Part shown: positions 1 to 11,610 of the stretch, piece after piece
How the letters are laid out: every line of letters begins with the position of its first letter
Numbering within the stretch: position 1 is the stretch's first letter
Assembly (NCBI GenBank): GCA_006176705.1
Contig: QRFJ01002107.1
Location: forward strand, 1-64,000
Length of the DNA stretch: 64,000 bases
Direction: 5' to 3'
From: Cocos nucifera
Taxonomy: Eukaryota; Streptophyta; Magnoliopsida; Arecales; Arecaceae
The notes under the pieces: model-generated
The model's database searches: none
Seen by the model: only the letters and a program-made list of their open reading frames with translations
What the model was told of the DNA's origin: nothing
Made by a program: the position numbers and the translations under genes

Positions 1-891
1 AATCCACCAGTGACACCTAGTAGTATATGTGCAACACATCAGAGCTGAATGCAAATCTCTTGGTGTAGCTACCTGTGTGATTAAGTTCTTCTATCTTGAG
101 CCCCGATCAGATTAGGATTAAGGTGAACTCGTCAAACCCTAGTTTCTATCATATGATGTAATCATTCGATTCAAGTTCGATGTGAAAACCTAAATAAAAA
201 CTCTTTCTATCATTTCACTCTACCATGGCCATGGGCTTCTGAACTTGATTCTTATGATCATCATAGTGCTACTCCTCTACCACCGAGGTAGATAGATTCC
301 ATCTTGATGCTATCCAGTTCCTACAATGAACATGCTATAGCCAACATACACCTCAGGATTCCGAATGGCTAGGAGATCGAGTATGATGTAGTCAAACTAT
401 AACACCCTCAAGGTGAACTGCCGATGCACCTCAGGTCAAAGAACCAGACACACTACTGTAGCATCGAGTCAGTTATTGACGAGAAGGTAGACTCCCTAAT
501 GATTACTCGAGATGGTCACGCTCAGTGCCCTCGTTCTCTAACGAGTACCTATACTCTCGCTTTAGTGTCTCCATACCGTAGACTCAAGACTCATCTACTA
601 AAGAGAAGCAATTGTACACCAACCTTCCAGATCAATCACCATCCTCATGATGATCCTATGGTCGAAAGCATTTTATGAGTTAATAATGATTATTCATGTC
701 TTAAATTTTCAACTCTTGAAAATATGAATTATCATTACCATTAACTCAAAGGATGTATCACAGATACTAAATACACATATGTGATAGAAAATAATCTATT
801 TTATTGATATTAGTCAAAGTTATAATTTTGCTCTTAGAAGTGTATTACAAGTATCAGCCAATTCTGGCTTCTAGGGCATATATATCTAACA
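1..891 (-). mobile_element. Cop-A LTR, partial (runs off window start)
   Basis: The segment matches the promoter-distal part of the Cop-A LTR read on the minus strand, base for base similar to 13053-13955. It ends in TAACA at 891, the inverted form of the LTR start TGTTAGATATATG. Just to the right, the sequence resumes the leader of a Cop-B element (compare 45811 onward), so this LTR was inserted into B1. Whether it is a solo LTR or the end of a full element cannot be told because its other end lies before position 1. Confidence 0.85.
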
Positions 892-1094
892 CAACCAAAG
901 TTGGACTTATGTGCAGTCTATGTGGATTCTAATACCTACTAGAAAATTAAAGTAATTTTCTAAATTGGAGGTAGAGACTACCAATTAAAATAAAATAGTG
1001 AGAGAACCTTAAGACTAAAGTCCAAGTCTTTAGGCTTAAAATAATTCATATGCATTAGGTCATTGTTCTCTTTTCTCAAATTAAGGCTAAATCC

Positions 1095-1560
1095 TAATTG
1101 CTCCAATCAAAGTTAGACAGTGATGACTTATGGAATCCAACTTTGATAATTAGTATCAAAAGTTGAATTTAGTTTAGCAGTATGAATAGATTCATATTGA
1201 GGCTTCTAAGCCCAGTAAAAATAATTAGTCCAATATTGATCCAAATCAGGCATAGTACTTCTACTATTAGAAGCAGGGTCATAGTAAAAAGAATTATCTT
1301 GCTTTCCTTGACCATAATAGGCTGAATAAGAGAAAGAAGCAAGAGTTGCTTATCAAGAATGTTATATGATAATACCTTAAAATTTCTCTATATATAATTC
1401 TACTACTTGAGTATTAGATACCGGTGGTCTTATGCAATTCGTTGCTAGGACTTTAGCTTAGTGGAATGTCTGAAAATGGTGAGAAATTTTTGAATGTTAG
1501 GGAAGAAAGTTTTGTTCCAATCCTAGCTTTAGGAATTATCAAACTTATTTTCAAAAGATG
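1095..1560 (+). pseudogene. Cop-B1 gag remnant, zinc knuckle and protease
   Basis: The first codons of gag (a decayed form of the LLDGD..LMGSNF region) run directly into the zinc-knuckle region near 1256-1330, so most of gag is missing. B2 has the same junction at about 35640-35770. The zinc knuckle is badly mutated and the protease region near 1405-1560 has lost its frame. No functional product is possible. The assignment rests on nucleotide alignment by eye to B2, which retains a readable frame. Confidence 0.7.
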
Positions 1561-1779
1561 TCATTTGGAGTGATTGTCACTATTGTCCATCGTTTATGAT
1601 AAATGTGATCTCTATTGGCCTTTTGGTTAAAGATGGTTATCATTTATCCATAAAGAAGATTATTATGAATAATATTACAATAATACATGAATAATAAAGA
1701 ATGGATATTTAATATTTATATAGCCTATTAAGTATAATATACACGTTTAATAAACACCAAAGTTAGATTATGTCATGGA

Positions 1780-2730
1780 TGTCTATATTTGGCATTATAG
1801 GCTTAGTCATCTTGATAAGAACAGGATAAACAGGTCAGCTTGAGTGAAAAACTCGACATCAATGGTTGTGAATCATTGATAACCTGTGAGTCTTGTCTTC
1901 TCAAAAAAATGATAAAGTTATCTTTTACTGAAAAAGGTGAAGGAGCCAATAAAGTTCTAAGTCTCATACTTTATGATGTATGTGGACCCATGAACTTAAG
2001 TGCCAAAGGAAGATATCAATATTTCATTATAGATGACCTATCTGGGCATGGGTGCATCTGACCTAAATCATTTGAAATGTTCAATGATTCAATATTGAAA
2101 TAGAAAAATAAACTGGAAAAGGTATTGGAACTCTTCGATTAAATCAAAGAGGTGAATACTTATCCAATAAGTTCATGACATATCTAGGAGATAATAGAAT
2201 TCTCTCTCAGTGAATTCCTTTTCGAAACATAGTGTATCGAAAAAGGAGAAATTAAACTTTATTAGACATGATTCAATCTAGGATAGGGTTCACTAGTCTG
2301 CCTGTTTAAGGGTTGTGCTCTTATGACTATTTGTTTTACTCTAAATATTTACACCAAGTAAATCTGTTGTAAAGACTCCATATGGGATATGGATCAGGCA
2401 TAAACCTAGACTCACTCACCTTCAAGTTTAGGATTGATTTGCTTATATCATAGGTTTGCATATAGATAAACTTAGATCCTAGTCCAATAAGTGTTTAAGG
2501 ATTATTAATTCTACCATGCTGAAGAACATAAGATGTTCATCAACAGTAGGGCATTCCTTTTGGAAAGGAGTTCCTTAGAGAAGGAACTAATGCCTATCAA
2601 GTTGAACTTGGAGAAGTTTGACTGGTAGAAAATGAACTGATACAATCTAGTAAACCTATAAATCGGATTTGATCAGATCAAATCTAAAACCCATTAAAGT
2701 AGCACCTTTAAAGATATCCGATAGAGTACC
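1780..2730 (+). pseudogene. Cop-B1 integrase, decayed
   Basis: A pre-integrase region at about 1780-1900 (decayed WHxRLGH-type segment) is followed by an integrase core similar to 36427-36960 and 47436-48150. A 73-residue fragment at 1840-2061 retains the CESCLL zinc-binding end and the DVCGPM motif that begins the catalytic core. Stops and deletions break the rest. The linker to RT stops at 2730, where Cop-C is inserted, and continues at 6079. Confidence 0.75.
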
Positions 2731-3540
2731 TATTGGATCCTTGTACCTCTCTGATACTAATTGTTGGAGAGAAGAAAAACAAAGTAGATGGCCGGCACCT
2801 AGGGCTGAAAGTTGGAACCAAAGAGAGAAAAGTAGAAAGTTTTTAGGGAGAAAAGCTCAATTTATTCCACTCTATTGCAAAGATATAATACCTGAGTTTA
2901 CATATCCTAGGATTTCTGTTATACCACATAAATCCTAATAAACCCAGACCCTAGCTGTAAAACTCTTCTAGGCTAACCCAATACATGAAAGCACTCACCA
3001 AGCCCATGTACATATATCTCACATGCTCTCATTCTCTGGATCTGAACCCGACCCATACATGAGTTAGCCCTTTTAAGACCTTATTGGTCCAAGCCTTAAG
3101 ACTCTAGGATAAAAGCCTATCCTAGATCCAAATAGGAAACCCCATCCGGTTCTATTCATCATCGTCGAGCAGGCTCGCCTGCATCTTGTTCGAACCCTAT
3201 CTTCTGTCTACCTGAGATAGCCAGCTCAGTCTTAACCCGAGCCAACTCGACTGCATATCCAAGCTAGCTCGCCTATATGTCAACCTTTTTTCTTGGCTGA
3301 TTCTTTTCCTGGCTTTGGTACTTTGCTCCACCTTATGTCCCAAGTCTCCTAAGCACCTACCAAGTCCCTCAAGATCCTCACACTTGAACCTTAAGTCTCA
3401 TGCAGGGCTATATATCGCCTTCATCTAGAACAGCTCCTATCCTAGCCCTAGGACTCACACCCATCCTAGACTCCTGGAGCCAACACCCTGGCTCCTCAAG
3501 TGGCCTTTCAAGGCTTGGGAGCACCACATCAAATCCTACA
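2731..3540 (-). repeat. Cop-C 3' LTR
   Basis: About 810 bp, matching 5185-6078 along its length with indels. It runs from a mutated terminal TA at 2731 to TACA at 3540 on the plus strand. Both LTRs contain CTCTCTGATAC near their U5 end (about 2746-2757 here), resembling the complement of the tRNA-Met primer site but lying inside the LTR. It also holds repeated GAGC-CTCG-like words (3160-3270). Confidence 0.8.
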
Positions 3541-4250
3541 ATCTCCATCTTGATGCGCTCAAGCCTTAGCACATCTGGCAATGTTTCCCTACACAAACCA
3601 ACTGTCGATGTATTCCATGACAGCTACTTGTGCATACCTTGCCACCACCATCTTCTTCAGCTGTTGAGCTCCCTTTGAGGCCTGTGGGATGACCACCTCC
3701 ACCACTGAAGACCTTAGCTTGCTTCTATGCACCACCCTTGGAGTTGTAAGCATCCTTCTACTTGGCAGCCGCATCAATTATCTTGGACATTCCTGAAGAA
3801 TTTGCAGCAATCCTATGTCGGTGCCTGCTGCATATCCTGACATGGTCTCCTCAAAATTTTGCCTATCCTCCCACATATACTACTCCACCTGGAACTATGC
3901 ATCTTCAGCATTGGTGCTAGGATATTGGTCCTCCTGTACTCCTTCACTCTGAACTCATATCACTTCTCTCTCCATCTATCTATGAAGCCACCTCTGCCTG
4001 GTTCTCCACCTAAAATCAAAGTCCCTCTGATACCGCAAAAGCCAACTCTGTAATCAAGTCCCCCGAGGACAATCACTCAATGCTGTACTGCTGAGCCTAT
4101 CACTGTGCCTTGGATATCATCGTCGTCCTATCGAACACTCCAAACTTCACAGACCTATTCGTAACCATCTCAGATATACCGCATCCCACGAGCTCCTCGA
4201 GACCATCAAGAGCTTATCCGACTCTTCACTTGCAGCAACTAAATTGATGG
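3541..4250. other. Cop-C internal region, unassigned
   Basis: This stretch lies between the gag zinc knuckle and the 3' LTR of Cop-C. On the minus strand it has short open stretches (for example 3589-3777) but nothing I recognise as protease, integrase or RT. It may be degraded protease and linker, or sequence particular to a non-autonomous family. Confidence 0.5.
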
Positions 4251-4991
4251 AATCTAATTTTTCTCCTCTCTTACACTTCTTTCAAAGTGGACATTCTCGC
4301 TTAAAGTATCCTACTTCACCATACTTGAAGCATCTCTTGGACCCCTTACTGCCCCTTCGCTGACCTTTCTTCTTCCCTTGCTTGGACCTTTCTAAAACCA
4401 TGAGACCCTCCTAGAATACCTCTCTCTTCATCATCTAGTCCTTCTACTCGTTGGACCTTAGCACTGATACAATCTTTTCGTATACCAGCATCTCCTTACC
4501 ATACAACAATGTCATCACCAATGGAGCGAAGCTCCCGGATAGCGAACATAGCAGCAATAAACTTTTATGCTCCACTTCAAGATCCATCCTAATATTGAGT
4601 AAATCCATGCTCATCTAGTTGAACTGCTAAATATGCCTACAACATCCTCGCCCTCTTGCATCCGAAGGCTGTACAGTTGCTTTTTCAGCATCAACTTGTT
4701 ATACATGTTCTTCCCCATGTACAACTAATGTAACCTTGACCATAAATCCTTGAGTGTCTTCTCCTCCAACATGCCATACAGCACCTCATCTACTAGACCA
4801 ATACTAATCATGGCACATGCCATTTTCTCCAAGGACACCCACTTCTTGTCTGTCATCTTCTCTAACCTATCTTCCAAAGCTGAATCCAATCTCATCTGAA
4901 CCACTAGATCCTCCACCCTAACCTTTCATATCGTGAAATTTTTTTTTCCATCAAACTTCTCAAATCCTACCTTCAACTCGCTATTCTCCAT
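4250..4991 (-). pseudogene. Cop-C gag (UBN2-type), broken
   Basis: Reading begins at the ATG at 4991-4989 with MENSELKVGFEKFDG, typical of plant Copia gag. A clear stretch at 4916-4725 contains KWVSLEKMACAMISIGLVDE and a following EEKTLKDLW, the conserved core of UBN2-type gag. Further on (about 4340-4290) a zinc knuckle reads CFKYGEVGYFKREC: the expected second Cys and the His are both Tyr. Stop codons interrupt the frame. Gag would form the virus-like particle in the cytoplasm. Confidence 0.75.
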
Positions 4992-5184
4992 GATAGTATG
5001 AATCAAAAATAGCAAACACATGGATCTAAAAAATATCTTGACTACGAACGGTGGACAACAGTTCTGTGATCTCTTTTTTCCTCATGAAGCCTAGAGAAAG
5101 CCTTTAGATCTGAATCTTGCTATTGATCTCTGCTGAAATCTAATCTTCTTCTTCCTCCATGCTCAACCTGGCTCTAATACCATT

Positions 5185-6078
5185 TGTTGGATTCTAGTAC
5201 CTCTCTGATACCAATTATTGAAGAGAAGAAGAATAAAGTAGATGGGCGGCACCTAGGGCTTAAAGTTAGAACTAGAGAGAGAAGAGTAGAGAGTTTTTAG
5301 GGAGAAAAGCTCAATTATATTTTACTCTATTGTAAAGATATAATACTTAGATTTATATATCCTAGGATTTCTGCTATACCACATGAATCCTAATAAACCT
5401 AAATCCCAGCTGAAAAACTCTCCTAGGCTAACCCAATACATGACAGCACTCACCGAGCCCATATACATATGTCTCACATGCTCTCATCCCCTAGATCTGA
5501 ATCCGATCCATACATGAGTTAGCCCCTTAAGACCTTATTGGTCCAAGTCTTGAGACCCTAGGATAAAAGCCTATCCTAGATCTAAATAGAAAATTCCATC
5601 CAGTTCTGCTTGCTACTATTAAGCTGGCTCTCTTAGAAGCCGAGCTGGCTTGCCTGTATCTCACTCAAACCCTATCTTCTATCTGCTTGAGATAGCTGGC
5701 TCGGCTGTGCCCTGAGCTAGCTTAGTCTCAGTTTGAGCTAACTCAACTGCATATCCGAGTCAGCTCTGATATCAGTCCAAGCCAGCATGACTGCATATCC
5801 GAGCTAGCTCATCTATGTTAGCTTCTTATTTTGGCTGATGCTTTTCCTAGCTTTGGTCCTTTACTCCATCTTATGTCCCAGATCTTTGAAGCACCTACCA
5901 AGCCTCTCAAGATTCTCACACCTGAACCTTAAGTCTCGTGCAGGGCTACACGCCACCTTTACCTAGGATAACTCCTGTCCTAGCCCTAGGACTCATACCC
6001 ATTCTAGACTCTTAGAGCCAACACCCTAGCTCCTCCTATGGCCTCCCAAGGCTTGGGAGCACCACATCAAATCCTACA
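5185..6078 (-). repeat. Cop-C 5' LTR
   Basis: About 894 bp, direct repeat of 2731-3540. On the minus strand it runs from TGTAGG at 6078 to CCAACA at 5185. The true primer site (5171-5182) lies just outside. A second near-copy of that site, complement of CTCTCTGATACCA, lies inside the LTR at 5201-5213. GAGC-CTCG-like words recur at 5620-5820. Confidence 0.8.
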
Positions 6079-7160
6079 ATATTGTATTAGCCAGATAGAT
6101 ACTATGGTGTCTAGATCTGAGATGGCGATCCTATTTAGCTTGATCAAAATAATAAGGATCGGATCACTGATAGGGATGCAATGTAGTGGTCTGACTCTGA
6201 GAAGTGGTTTGGAGCCATCAAATCCAAATTGAAGTCCATGAAAATTAGTAGTTTGTGGATACTAGTTGATTCACCTGAAGGGATAAAATTCATTAGGTGC
6301 GAAAGAATTTTCAAAAGGATCAGAGTGGCACAAATGGGAAGGTAAGGACCTATAAGTCCATTTGATTATCATCTTAGAGTTTAAACATACATTTTGAATG
6401 TATGTCTTTATTATGAACAAAGATAAATCCTACATTTATAAGTGGGCAAAATATTCTGTAGTATTATTTCTTGTGTTATCTATGGATGAATTTCTTTTAA
6501 TCAAAAATGGCATCCAGCATTGCAAGGAATAAAGGTTTGGTTGTCATCTAATTTCTCCATGTTCAAGACTAGATATAGTATACTCACTAAGAATAGTGAG
6601 CAGATACCGTCTGATCCAAGTGAGAACCACTAGAAGATTGTATAGTCAATTCTTAAGTATTTAGAAAATACTAAGATCCAGTAACTCAAATATGAAGATA
6701 TTGATTTAAAACTTATGGATGTTTTGATTTTAATTTTTTAATTATATCAAGATAACAGTAAGAGAGTATCAGGTCATACCCTAATTATAGGAGCAATCTA
6801 CTGGAAAGATTCCAAGTAGGATACTGTGGCCTATTCTATTAGTGATGTAGAGTACATCATGGCATATGATGCTGCCATGTAAGCTATGTAGTTGTTAAGG
6901 TTCATTAGTAGGTTGGAAGGGGCATCCTCCATTGACGGTCCAGTCCTATTATAGCACTAGAGTCATAGCTCAAGCTAAAGCATCAAAGGACTAGCATATT
7001 TTGCATCGCTTTCACCTTAGATATTAGATCTGGGTGATGTCGACCTTTACAAGATCGATGAAGAAAGAGAACTTGACCGACCCATTTGCTAAGATCTTGG
7101 AACTAAGGAGTTCTACAAACTCAAGTGGAAGATAGGATATTTAATATCATTCTGATTGGC
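6079..7160 (+). pseudogene. Cop-B1 reverse transcriptase and RNase H, decayed
   Basis: Sequence resumes with the RT N-terminal linker (decayed SRYGV-like codons at 6088-6120) and matches B3 at 48400-48700. The RT palm is present only as fragments (6230-6400, 6470-6540, 6590-6720) and RNase H at about 6750-7150. A purine tract and then the LTR follow. Multiple deletions and stops make this a dead remnant. Confidence 0.7.
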
Positions 7161-7200
7161 TTTAGTCCAAGTAAAAGTTGTTAGAAAATTTATCCTAAAG

Positions 7201-7227
7201 CCAATCATCTAAGTTGTAGATGATTGG
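7201..7227. repeat. Hairpin near the Cop-B LTR start
   Basis: Arms CCAATCATCT and AGATGATTGG are perfectly complementary with a 7-nt loop. The B3 LTR has the equivalent hairpin at 41803-41826 (CAATCATCA / TGATGATTG) with one paired base swapped on both arms. Confidence 0.8.
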
Positions 7228-9044
7228 AATCTGTATATAAATTATCTAATAATAATAGTTATTTGGCTGGTTCATTGTAAAAGTTCTATCTTTCTTAAAT
7301 GAACTCTTAAATTATGATGAAGCCCTTAGAACTGTAATTAATCGATAAAGAAGGATTTATCAGATGATTCTTAAATTATTCATGATCAAATGATAAGTTA
7401 TTAACAAGAACGATAACTTATTGAGTATAGATAGCTGTATATCATATGCGTTGGTTATCCTTGTAACCAAGTGGTGTGGAGACACTAGTATGACATATCG
7501 ATGAGATGTAGAAGTACATCTATACTGAACATGATCAATGTAGCACTTTACTATCAATAGTAGCTAGCTAAGGTCAATGGATATAAGTATCCCTTCGACC
7601 TAAAATTACCATGGTGACTTGCAAGCAACTCACTGTACTTTGATGCCGGACTGTCTATATTTCTAATATAGGTTCAAAAGATTTTTGGGTATAGTTAAGT
7701 ACTTGTGAAGTCAATATGTGAGTCAAGATGGGATTGATCACTCTTGAATAACTTTAGAAAGAGAATGACTCGTGTTTAAATATACCAAAACCTAGGCCTA
7801 GGTAATCCTCATGAGGAATCATGGGATTTACAAAATTTTGAGATATAATAAAGATGACTTGTATGAGTATTGACAATGTACTCAAAGTTGTCTTGAGTAT
7901 TATTGGTCAAAGAGATAAATTATATGATAACCATGGGCCAAGATTCTAAGAATGTTACTTTGCATACATTCGACCTATCTAGATATCGGATACTATTGCT
8001 AGATGGTTATTTTGATTAGTATAGAAATTGGTTCCTGTGCTATCAACTTAGGTTCAAATCTATGGGGTCACATACATAAGATGTTGTAACCTAATCAGAT
8101 GGTTAATTAATGATTGAGAATTATTCTAAGGTCAAACAATCAATGCAATTGTTTGACCTAATGCAAATATTATAGGAGAATCGATTAGCAATTGGATTAC
8201 TAATTGGCTCAATTTGATTGAGCAATTGAACTGATATCAAGTCTAATTAAATTAGATTTAATTAGAATTAGTTTAAATTTAATTTGATTAAGTCTAATTG
8301 ATTTATTGGATAAGCCAATTGCAAGGGAGAATAAATTCTTGTTGGACTAGGACTTGAATGCACCTAATTCCAAATTAACTTAAAATTTAAATCAAAATTA
8401 AATATGGTTTAAACCTGACTTAATTGAATTTCTAGTTGGACTAGAATCATCCATAATTAGGCTTGCACTAATGCTATTTTAATTGGATTCAAAATTATTT
8501 TAACCTAGTCAAATAGGAGTCCCAATTGGACTGGGACTCTCTCACTTTCCTTACGCCTAAAAGAATAAAACCCACTCCATTAATTCTTCATTTTTGCATG
8601 AGTTTCCTCACAAATCCGATAGATTCCATCCCCAACATTATTTGGAAATTTGTTTGAGTTGGTCAAACAAAGAATGAGATGATAGAGTTTTAAAAGTTTA
8701 AAACTCTTCCCTTCTCTTTATAGAATAATCTCCATGCCATATTAACCCACGCCCCTTTTATTTCATTGCCCTTTTCTTTCCCTTATTTTGTACATGGAAT
8801 AGAGGCATCTCATGCCAAATTTTGTGGGAGGGGCATCCAAGAGTTGGATGCCCCATTGGATTCCTTAGAATCCTCCTAAAAACTAGGTTTTGAGCTAGTC
8901 AAAGGAGGGTTATCATGGGACACCTCGTTCTAATTCTTTTAAGCATCAAAACTTGGAGAATTCCATAGAAAAAAAATTAGAAGAAAGATGCTTGGAGGCA
9001 TGGAAGATTGAGGCATCAATTATCTTAGAGAAGGCCCTTTCTTT

Positions 9045-9540
9045 TGGACATCAAATATTGATATATTGAAGGGACAAATGTAAGAGAAGATTGTCTTCTC
9101 TTTGTTTTTTTTCTTTTAAGTATTTTCCTCTTATTTTTTTCATGTATTTTTTATGTGATAAAAATCTAAGAGAGAGAGAGAGAGAGGTAGATGGTGTGGG
9201 GATGAGTGCTCCAAGTTATTGAGGCATGATGTTCTTTTTGGACATGATCTGATCATGTCCTGATGAGAGAAGAAGAAGAGAAGAAAGATCTTCTCTTAGG
9301 GTTTCTTTAAGAACCCTTCTTCTCTATTTATTTGTGAGATATTTCTATTAGAGAAACCAGATAATATTAGATTTAAAAATATAGAAAAAATCTAGAGGAG
9401 AAGGTCTCCTCTTGTCCTAACATAGAGATGTTTTCAGGACATCAATCGTTGATGTCCTAAAAAAGAAGATCTATCTTCTCTTATGGTGTTTTTCCTTATA
9501 TTTTTATTTTTTGACTTTTGAGAGATTCAAGGGTTGGATT
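9045..9540. repeat. Three diverged tandem units with paired palindromes in the B1 LTR
   Basis: Three units begin near 9052, 9236 and 9432 (spacing about 184 and 196 bp). Each opens with a GGACAT...ATGTCC palindrome: decayed at 9056; perfect at 9240-9260 (arms of 10, spacer 1); perfect at 9436-9458 (arms of 10, spacer 3). Each then has a second inverted repeat of AGAAGA / TCTTCT type, followed by a T-rich stretch. Confidence 0.7.
9169..9186. repeat. (AG)n microsatellite
   Basis: Nine AG units inside the B1 LTR. Confidence 0.9.
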
Positions 9541-10050
9541 TATTTCTTATTCCTCTTCTTATTCTTTATCTCTTAGAGTGTCCAGGAGATCCAAAGAATA
9601 ATTTTTAGATTAACCATCAGGAGAGATCTATGAGAAGCTAGCACTTCAAGTGGATCTTCGTTTGACGAATCTTCAATCTATGTTTGTAGCTATGTGTGGA
9701 TTATCTATAGAGGTTGGATGCATATGCAGCTCCAAAAGCAATAAAGAAAATTAACCACGAAGTTCTCGACCCATGCAAAGGTAAGAGATTTGATCTCTTC
9801 TCTCACCTAGATCCGATCTAGGGTTTAGATTTAGAACTCTTCTAGATCTAGGGTATGGATTTGATCAATACAAAAATATTTATTTTTAGATTTAAGAATA
9901 CATTATGACATATTATAGATTCTAGATGTAGGATTTAATAATTAGATTACATGCTATTGTAGATTAAATAGTTTAATATATATCTTTCGCTGCATTTAAT
10001 TTCAAAAATATTTTAAAATTCATGCATGAAATCTTGCATATTTTCCATCA

Positions 10051-10249
10051 AGTCTACCATGCGAGGATAAAGCACATCGACATCAGGTACCACCGAATCA
10101 GAGAGCTCATGGAGGATGGTGAGGTGGAGCTGGTGAAGGTTCATACTAAGGAGAATCCAACTGATGCACTGACAAAGATTTTTCTATTGAACAGCTTTCA
10201 TAGATTTATGGCACTGATATATTTGACGGACAGGATGGAGTTGCCTTAA
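10051..10249 (+). pseudogene. Cop-D RNase H, C-terminal fragment
   Basis: The translated piece contains HARIKHIDIRYHRIREL and then HTKENPTDALTK, the conserved C-terminal end of Copia RNase H. Its upstream part is cut off by the Cop-B1 LTR ending at 10050. It is followed by a purine tract (10264-10273) and the D LTR, as expected for the end of a Copia polyprotein. The rest of this element lies left of the window. Confidence 0.85.
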
Positions 10250-10263
10250 GCCTTGAGGCACCA

Positions 10264-10273
10264 AGGAGGAGAT
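10264..10273 (+). other. Cop-D polypurine tract
   Basis: AGGAGGAGAT directly before the LTR start TGAAAGAGTAAGG; this primes plus-strand DNA synthesis during reverse transcription. Confidence 0.75.
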
Positions 10274-11610
10274 TGAAAGAGTAAGGATGGTGCTCCCAAG
10301 TTTTGGAAGATCGTGAAGGAGTCAAGGTGGTTGCTCTTGAAGGCTAGGATTGGCTAGAGTTGTATCTGTCGAGATAGAAGGTTGACACACTATCGAGCTA
10401 GCTCGAATATTGGTCGAGCCAACTCGAATTTATTAGATGTATGCCCTAGAAGCCAGATTGGCTAACACTTGTAATACACATCTAAGGATAATTTTATAAT
10501 TTTGACTATAAATTAATAAAAAAATTATTTTCTATCACTGTGTGTATTTAAAGTGTATGGGATACATCCTTTAAGTTAATGGTAATGACAATTTATATTT
10601 TCAAAGAGTTAGAAAATTTAAGACATGAATTTTCATAATTAACTCATAAACTGCTTCCGACCGTAGGATCATCATAAGGATAGTGATTGATCCTAAAGGT
10701 TGGTGTATGATCGCTTTCTTTGAGTAGATGAGTCTTGAGTCTATGGTGTGAAGACACCGGAGCAAGAGTATAGGTACTCATTAGAGAATGAGGGCATTGA
10801 GCATGACCACCTCGATTATTCATAAGGAAATCTACCTTCTCATCGATGACTATCTCGATGTTGCAGTAGTGTGTCTAGTTCTTTGACCTGAGGTGCATCG
10901 GCAATTCACCTTGAGGGTGTTGTAGTTTGACTAAACCATAACTCGATCTCCTAGCCATTCGGAATCCCAAAGTGTATGTTGGATATAGGATGTTTATTAT
11001 AGGAATTGGATTGCTCCAATAAGGGATCTATCTATCTCGGTAGATGAGGAGTAGACCTATGATGATCATGAGAATTAAGTCCATACGCCCATGGCCATGG
11101 TAGAGTGAAAATGATAGAAAGAGTTTCTATAAGGGTTTCATAGAGGACTCGAATCGAATGATTAATTCATATGATGGATATTGGGTTTGACAAGTTCACC
11201 TTAACCCTAATCTTGTCGAAGCTCAAGATAGAAGAACCCAATCACACAGGTAGCTACACCGAGAGGTTTACTTTTAGTTCTAATGGATTGCCACCATATA
11301 CTATTAGGTGTCACTGGTGGATTTTGGAAGCAATTAGAATGATTTTGATGATCAATCATTCTAATTATATGAATCAAAAAAGTTTTGGTCCATCGAAAGG
11401 TGTTTCGATGATGTCGATGATGGAGATCAGGACATGTCTCATTACCATATAAAATCGAACCTAACTGGATCATACAAATAAGGGTTTGGGTCTGGATGTC
11501 ATCAATTGAGCTAACCTAGTTTGATTGATTTGGATTAGATCCAATCAGATTCAAGGTAATCATGCTAGCACACAATTGAGTCTGACTTTCTCCTTCTATA
11601 ATCTTTTTAA

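Larger units (their letters stand above)
2731..6078 (-). mobile_element. Cop-C: short Copia element with gag but no pol
   Basis: Two direct LTRs (2731-3540 and 5185-6078 on the minus strand) flank only about 1.64 kb. On the minus strand the LTR starts TGTAGGATTTGATG. A primer-binding site for initiator tRNA-Met (TGGTATTAGAGC) is at 5171-5182 and a purine tract ending GATGGAGAT adjoins the 3' LTR. The internal part encodes gag; no integrase, RT or RNase H is recognisable. It is either a gag-only non-autonomous element or a deletion derivative. It sits in B1 between integrase and RT. A clean target duplication could not be read. Confidence 0.8.
892..10050 (+). mobile_element. Cop-B1: decayed Copia element, internal region and 3' LTR
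   Basis: Leader, a remnant of gag, protease, integrase, RT and RNase H follow in Copia order (integrase before RT) with many stops and frameshifts. The body is split by Cop-C at 2731-6078; the integrase-RT linker resumes on the right side. A short purine tract lies before the 3' LTR at 7179, and the LTR ends in CA at 10050 where a Cop-D RNase H begins. The 5' LTR is outside the window. The closest relatives here are B2 (33812-36966) and B3 (41783-48785). Confidence 0.8.
7179..10050 (+). repeat. Cop-B1 3' LTR (about 2.9 kb)
   Basis: It starts TGTTAGAAAATTTATCC right after the purine tract, and its first part aligns with the B3 LTR at 41783 onward. It ends in CCATCA at 10050. A perfect hairpin occupies 7201-7227. 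It is roughly 0.7 kb longer than the B3 LTR, at least partly because of a tandem palindromic region at 9045-9540 that B3 lacks. No gene is seen in it. Confidence 0.8.

Noticed and set aside
424..678. Short frames that recur in each Cop-A LTR copy (for example 424-678, 29120-29401, 32166-32372)
   Set aside because: They are non-coding LTR sequence; frames are not conserved in length or strand between copies.
9169..9186. CRISPR array or satellite near the AG repeat and the 190-bp units
   Set aside because: Units are few, diverged, and have no spacer pattern; the window is plant nuclear DNA.
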